A stretch of DNA of 7,928 nt from Archangiaceae bacterium. GTDB lineage: Bacteria > Myxococcota > Myxococcia > Myxococcales > Myxococcaceae. Under the pieces are notes generated by a model that was given only the letters and a program-made list of their open reading frames with translations, was not told the DNA's origin and searched no databases. The position numbers and the translations under genes are program-made. The stretch is from the NCBI GenBank assembly GCA_023248915.1, contig JAHFDQ010000051.1, positions 10,368-18,295 on the forward strand, written 5' to 3'. Shown one piece after another: positions 6,804 to 7,928 of the stretch (position 1 is its first letter; every line of letters begins with the position of its first letter).

Positions 6804-7603
6804 GGCCCCTGATCCTTTCGCGGAATCCCCGCCTCGTCGACTTCGACGACGCGAGAACCGCCCGGAGGTTCCAGCTCAAATAGGGTGAGGTCGGGCGCTT
6901 CGTTGACCTCGATGTCGGTGTAGCGCAGCTCAACCGTCTGCTCGGCCGCCGGCGTGCGGAGGGCGATTCGGCGCGGGAAGACCCCTGCCCGGCTCGTCTC
7001 GAGCCCCTCGAAGACGAGCGAGTAGGTGTTCACCCCCGCGACCTGCGAGTCCAGCACCCGGTAGCTCTTGGGGTCGACGCGAAGCGTCTGCGTCACTCCC
7101 CCTTCGTGCAGCGTCACCCGGTAGGTGCCCGCCTCGGGCAGGAAGGCGAGCTCGCCCGACTCGTGGGGAATGCGCGGAGCCCTGCCCAACAAGAGCGCCG
7201 TCAGCTCGCGCGGGGGCAGCGCCACTGGCAGGAAGCGGCCGAGGTTGGCGGCAGTGGCCGGCCCCCGGTAGTACCGGCCCTCGTCGGCGCGGTACAGGCC
7301 GAAGCGGGCCCCGTCGGAAACCAACACCGCCTGCGGCCGGCCGAAGAAGTCGAGCGATTCCAGGTGAATCAACGCCGGGTGGGACACCGCCACGAAGAGG
7401 GTGACGCCGCCCTTCGCCTGGGGCGTGTCCAGCTTGAGCTTCGCCTCGCCTTTGACGGCGTAGACGGACTCCTCGGCGGCGGCGGTGAGCGCCTCGAGCG
7501 CCTCGACGTCCTTCTGCTGGCCGTGCGCGCCGAAGTCGACGCGCCTGACGCAGGCGGCGGCGAACGTCGTCGCGAGGAAGATCGCCGCCAGTCGCCTGTT
7601 CAT
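6800..7603 (-). CDS. LolB/DUF4292-like outer-membrane lipoprotein
   Basis: A 267-residue predicted lipoprotein. The signal is MNRRLAAIFLATTFAAAC, with Cys18 as the likely lipidated residue. The rest reads as an all-beta LolA/LolB-type fold. A helical start (33-47) precedes VKGEAKLKL (50-58). The segment HPALIHLESLDFFGRP (75-90) precedes VLVSDGARFGLYR (93-105), the pattern of the LolB/DUF4292 group, and PPRELTALLLGRAP (130-143) follows. Its C-terminal half gives alternating strands ending in DLTLFELEPPGG. Such proteins bind lipid or lipoprotein acyl chains in a hydrophobic cavity; this one may help deliver lipoproteins or assemble the outer membrane, but that is inference. ATG 7603 is chosen over an in-frame TTG at 7636 because it places the signal peptide at the N-terminus. 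No strong Shine-Dalgarno is seen. It is the first gene of the minus-strand string and overlaps the binding-protein start by four bases. Confidence 0.72.
   Translation of the reverse strand: MNRRLAAIFLATTFAAACVRRVDFGAHGQQKDVEALEALTAAAEESVYAVKGEAKLKLDTPQAKGGVTLFVAVSHPALIHLESLDFFGRPQAVLVSDGARFGLYRADEGRYYRGPATAANLGRFLPVALPPRELTALLLGRAPRIPHESGELAFLPEAGTYRVTLHEGGVTQTLRVDPKSYRVLDSQVAGVNTYSLVFEGLETSRAGVFPRRIALRTPAAEQTVELRYTDIEVNEAPDLTLFELEPPGGSRVVEVDEAGIPRKDQGP
6813..6818 (-). promoter_or_regulatory. Ribosome binding site (AAAGGA) for the substrate-binding lipoprotein
   Basis: AAAGGA on the minus strand sits 9 nt before the GTG at 6803, within the last codons of the upstream gene. It selects the GTG start in the GTGA overlap. 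Confidence 0.6.
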
Positions 7604-7665
7604 GCGGAGTTGATTCTTAGGCTGCCGGCCGTGCAATGTCTCGCGCCGCTCGGTATGAGGGCCCC
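7604..7665. promoter_or_regulatory. Divergent intergenic region, presumed promoters for both directions
   Basis: These 62 bp separate the first gene of the minus-strand string from the plus-strand TolQ/ExbB-type gene, so promoters should lie here or within the 5' ends of the genes. No strong sigma-70 pair is visible. TTGATT at 7610-7615 with CAATGT at 7634-7639 (18 bp spacer, plus strand) is the best match, and its -10 element is poor. GAGGG at 7657-7661 is the Shine-Dalgarno of the plus-strand gene. The location is inferred from gene layout rather than from a motif. Confidence 0.35.
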
Positions 7666-7928
7666 ATGAGCTTGGACGAACTGCTTCACTACCTGCGGCT
7701 GGGCGGCGTGACGATGGCGGTCATCGTGCTCGCCTCGGTGGTGGCGCTCGGAGTGGCGATCGAGCGGGTCATCGCCCTCTGGGGCGTGTCGGACGCGGCC
7801 CGCGCGCTCGGCGAGGCGATCGCCCGGCACCTGCTCCGCGGCGACGTCGCGGCCGCGCGGTCGGCGGCCGAACGCTCGGGCGCCCTCGCGGCCGACATCT
7901 ACCTGACCGGCTTCAACCGGCTGGCGAA
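7666..7928 (+). CDS. MotA/TolQ/ExbB-family proton channel subunit, N-terminal part only
   Basis: The frame opens at ATG 7666 and stays open to the right edge (87 codons plus 2 bases), so only the N-terminus is present. Residues 12-31 (LGGVTMAVIVLASVVALGVA) form the first membrane helix, followed by the IERVIALW motif typical of TolQ/ExbB proteins just after TM1. A charged, Ala/Arg-rich cytoplasmic stretch begins there. Family members form an inner-membrane channel that couples the proton gradient to an ExbD/TolR partner and, through it, to TonB- or Tol-type envelope functions. TolQ, ExbB and unassigned paralogues cannot be told apart from this fragment. GAGGG lies 4 nt upstream of the start. 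A four-codon frame (ATG 7655, M-R-A-P) ends in a TGA overlapping this ATG. It is divergent from the lipoprotein gene; a partner ExbD-type gene would be expected beyond the edge. Confidence 0.82.
   Translation, partial: MSLDELLHYLRLGGVTMAVIVLASVVALGVAIERVIALWGVSDAARALGEAIARHLLRGDVAAARSAAERSGALAADIYLTGFNRLA

Noticed and set aside
5058..6812. 584-codon plus-strand frame covering the whole binding-protein gene
   Set aside because: It is the mirror of a strongly GC3-biased gene and is dominated by Val/Gly/His/Leu with no domain. The minus strand has clear SBP_bac_5 signatures.
7604..7636. Upstream TTG start for the LolB-like gene at 7636
   Set aside because: It would place 11 extra residues before the signal peptide and would use a rarer start codon; ATG 7603 begins a normal lipoprotein signal.

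Overview
The window looks like a piece of a GC-rich Gram-negative chromosome, most plausibly a myxobacterium (Myxococcota). This is inferred from the strong G/C bias at third codon positions, several GTG starts, outer-membrane-type lipoproteins, a TolQ/ExbB-type gene, and stand-alone MshEN (GspE N-terminal) proteins with long Pro/Ala-rich linkers. I could not search a database, so the taxon is a guess.

Nearly everything lies on the minus strand as one compact gene string. Read 5'->3' on that strand from right to left it holds: a LolB/DUF4292-like lipoprotein (6800-7603), a family-5 peptide-type substrate-binding lipoprotein (5070-6803), an OppB/DppB-type permease (4066-5058), an OppC/DppC-type permease with a YejE-like periplasmic insert (3029-4069), a small stand-alone MshEN protein (2169-2975), and a second, much larger MshEN protein (from 2153, running off the left edge). 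Two junctions are 4-base GTGA start/stop overlaps and two gaps are 11 and 15 bp; the widest gap is 53 bp. A single operon is likely. At the right edge a divergent plus-strand gene begins (7666 onward): the N-terminus of a MotA/TolQ/ExbB-family proton-channel subunit. The 62 bp between the divergent starts should hold the promoters.

The first four minus-strand genes suggest envelope work: an exported lipoprotein, a lipid-anchored oligopeptide binding protein and its two membrane channels. No ATPase subunit is encoded here, so the importer must borrow one from elsewhere. The last two genes carry the tandem 24-residue motif pair known to bind cyclic di-GMP in MshE-type ATPases, but with no ATPase domain in the visible part.

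The most unusual element is the left-hand gene. Its MshEN domain is followed by about 350 residues of acidic, Ala/Pro-rich linker and then by 32 consecutive glycine-proline units with consensus G-P-Y-P-P-G (positions 90-662). Part of this tract was recently duplicated at DNA level. A c-di-GMP-type receptor domain joined to a Gly/Pro/Tyr-rich low-complexity repeat is the best candidate for something undescribed. Its C-terminus is outside the window. There is no gene-free stretch over 300 bp, and I see no RNA genes, mobile elements or CRISPR arrays.
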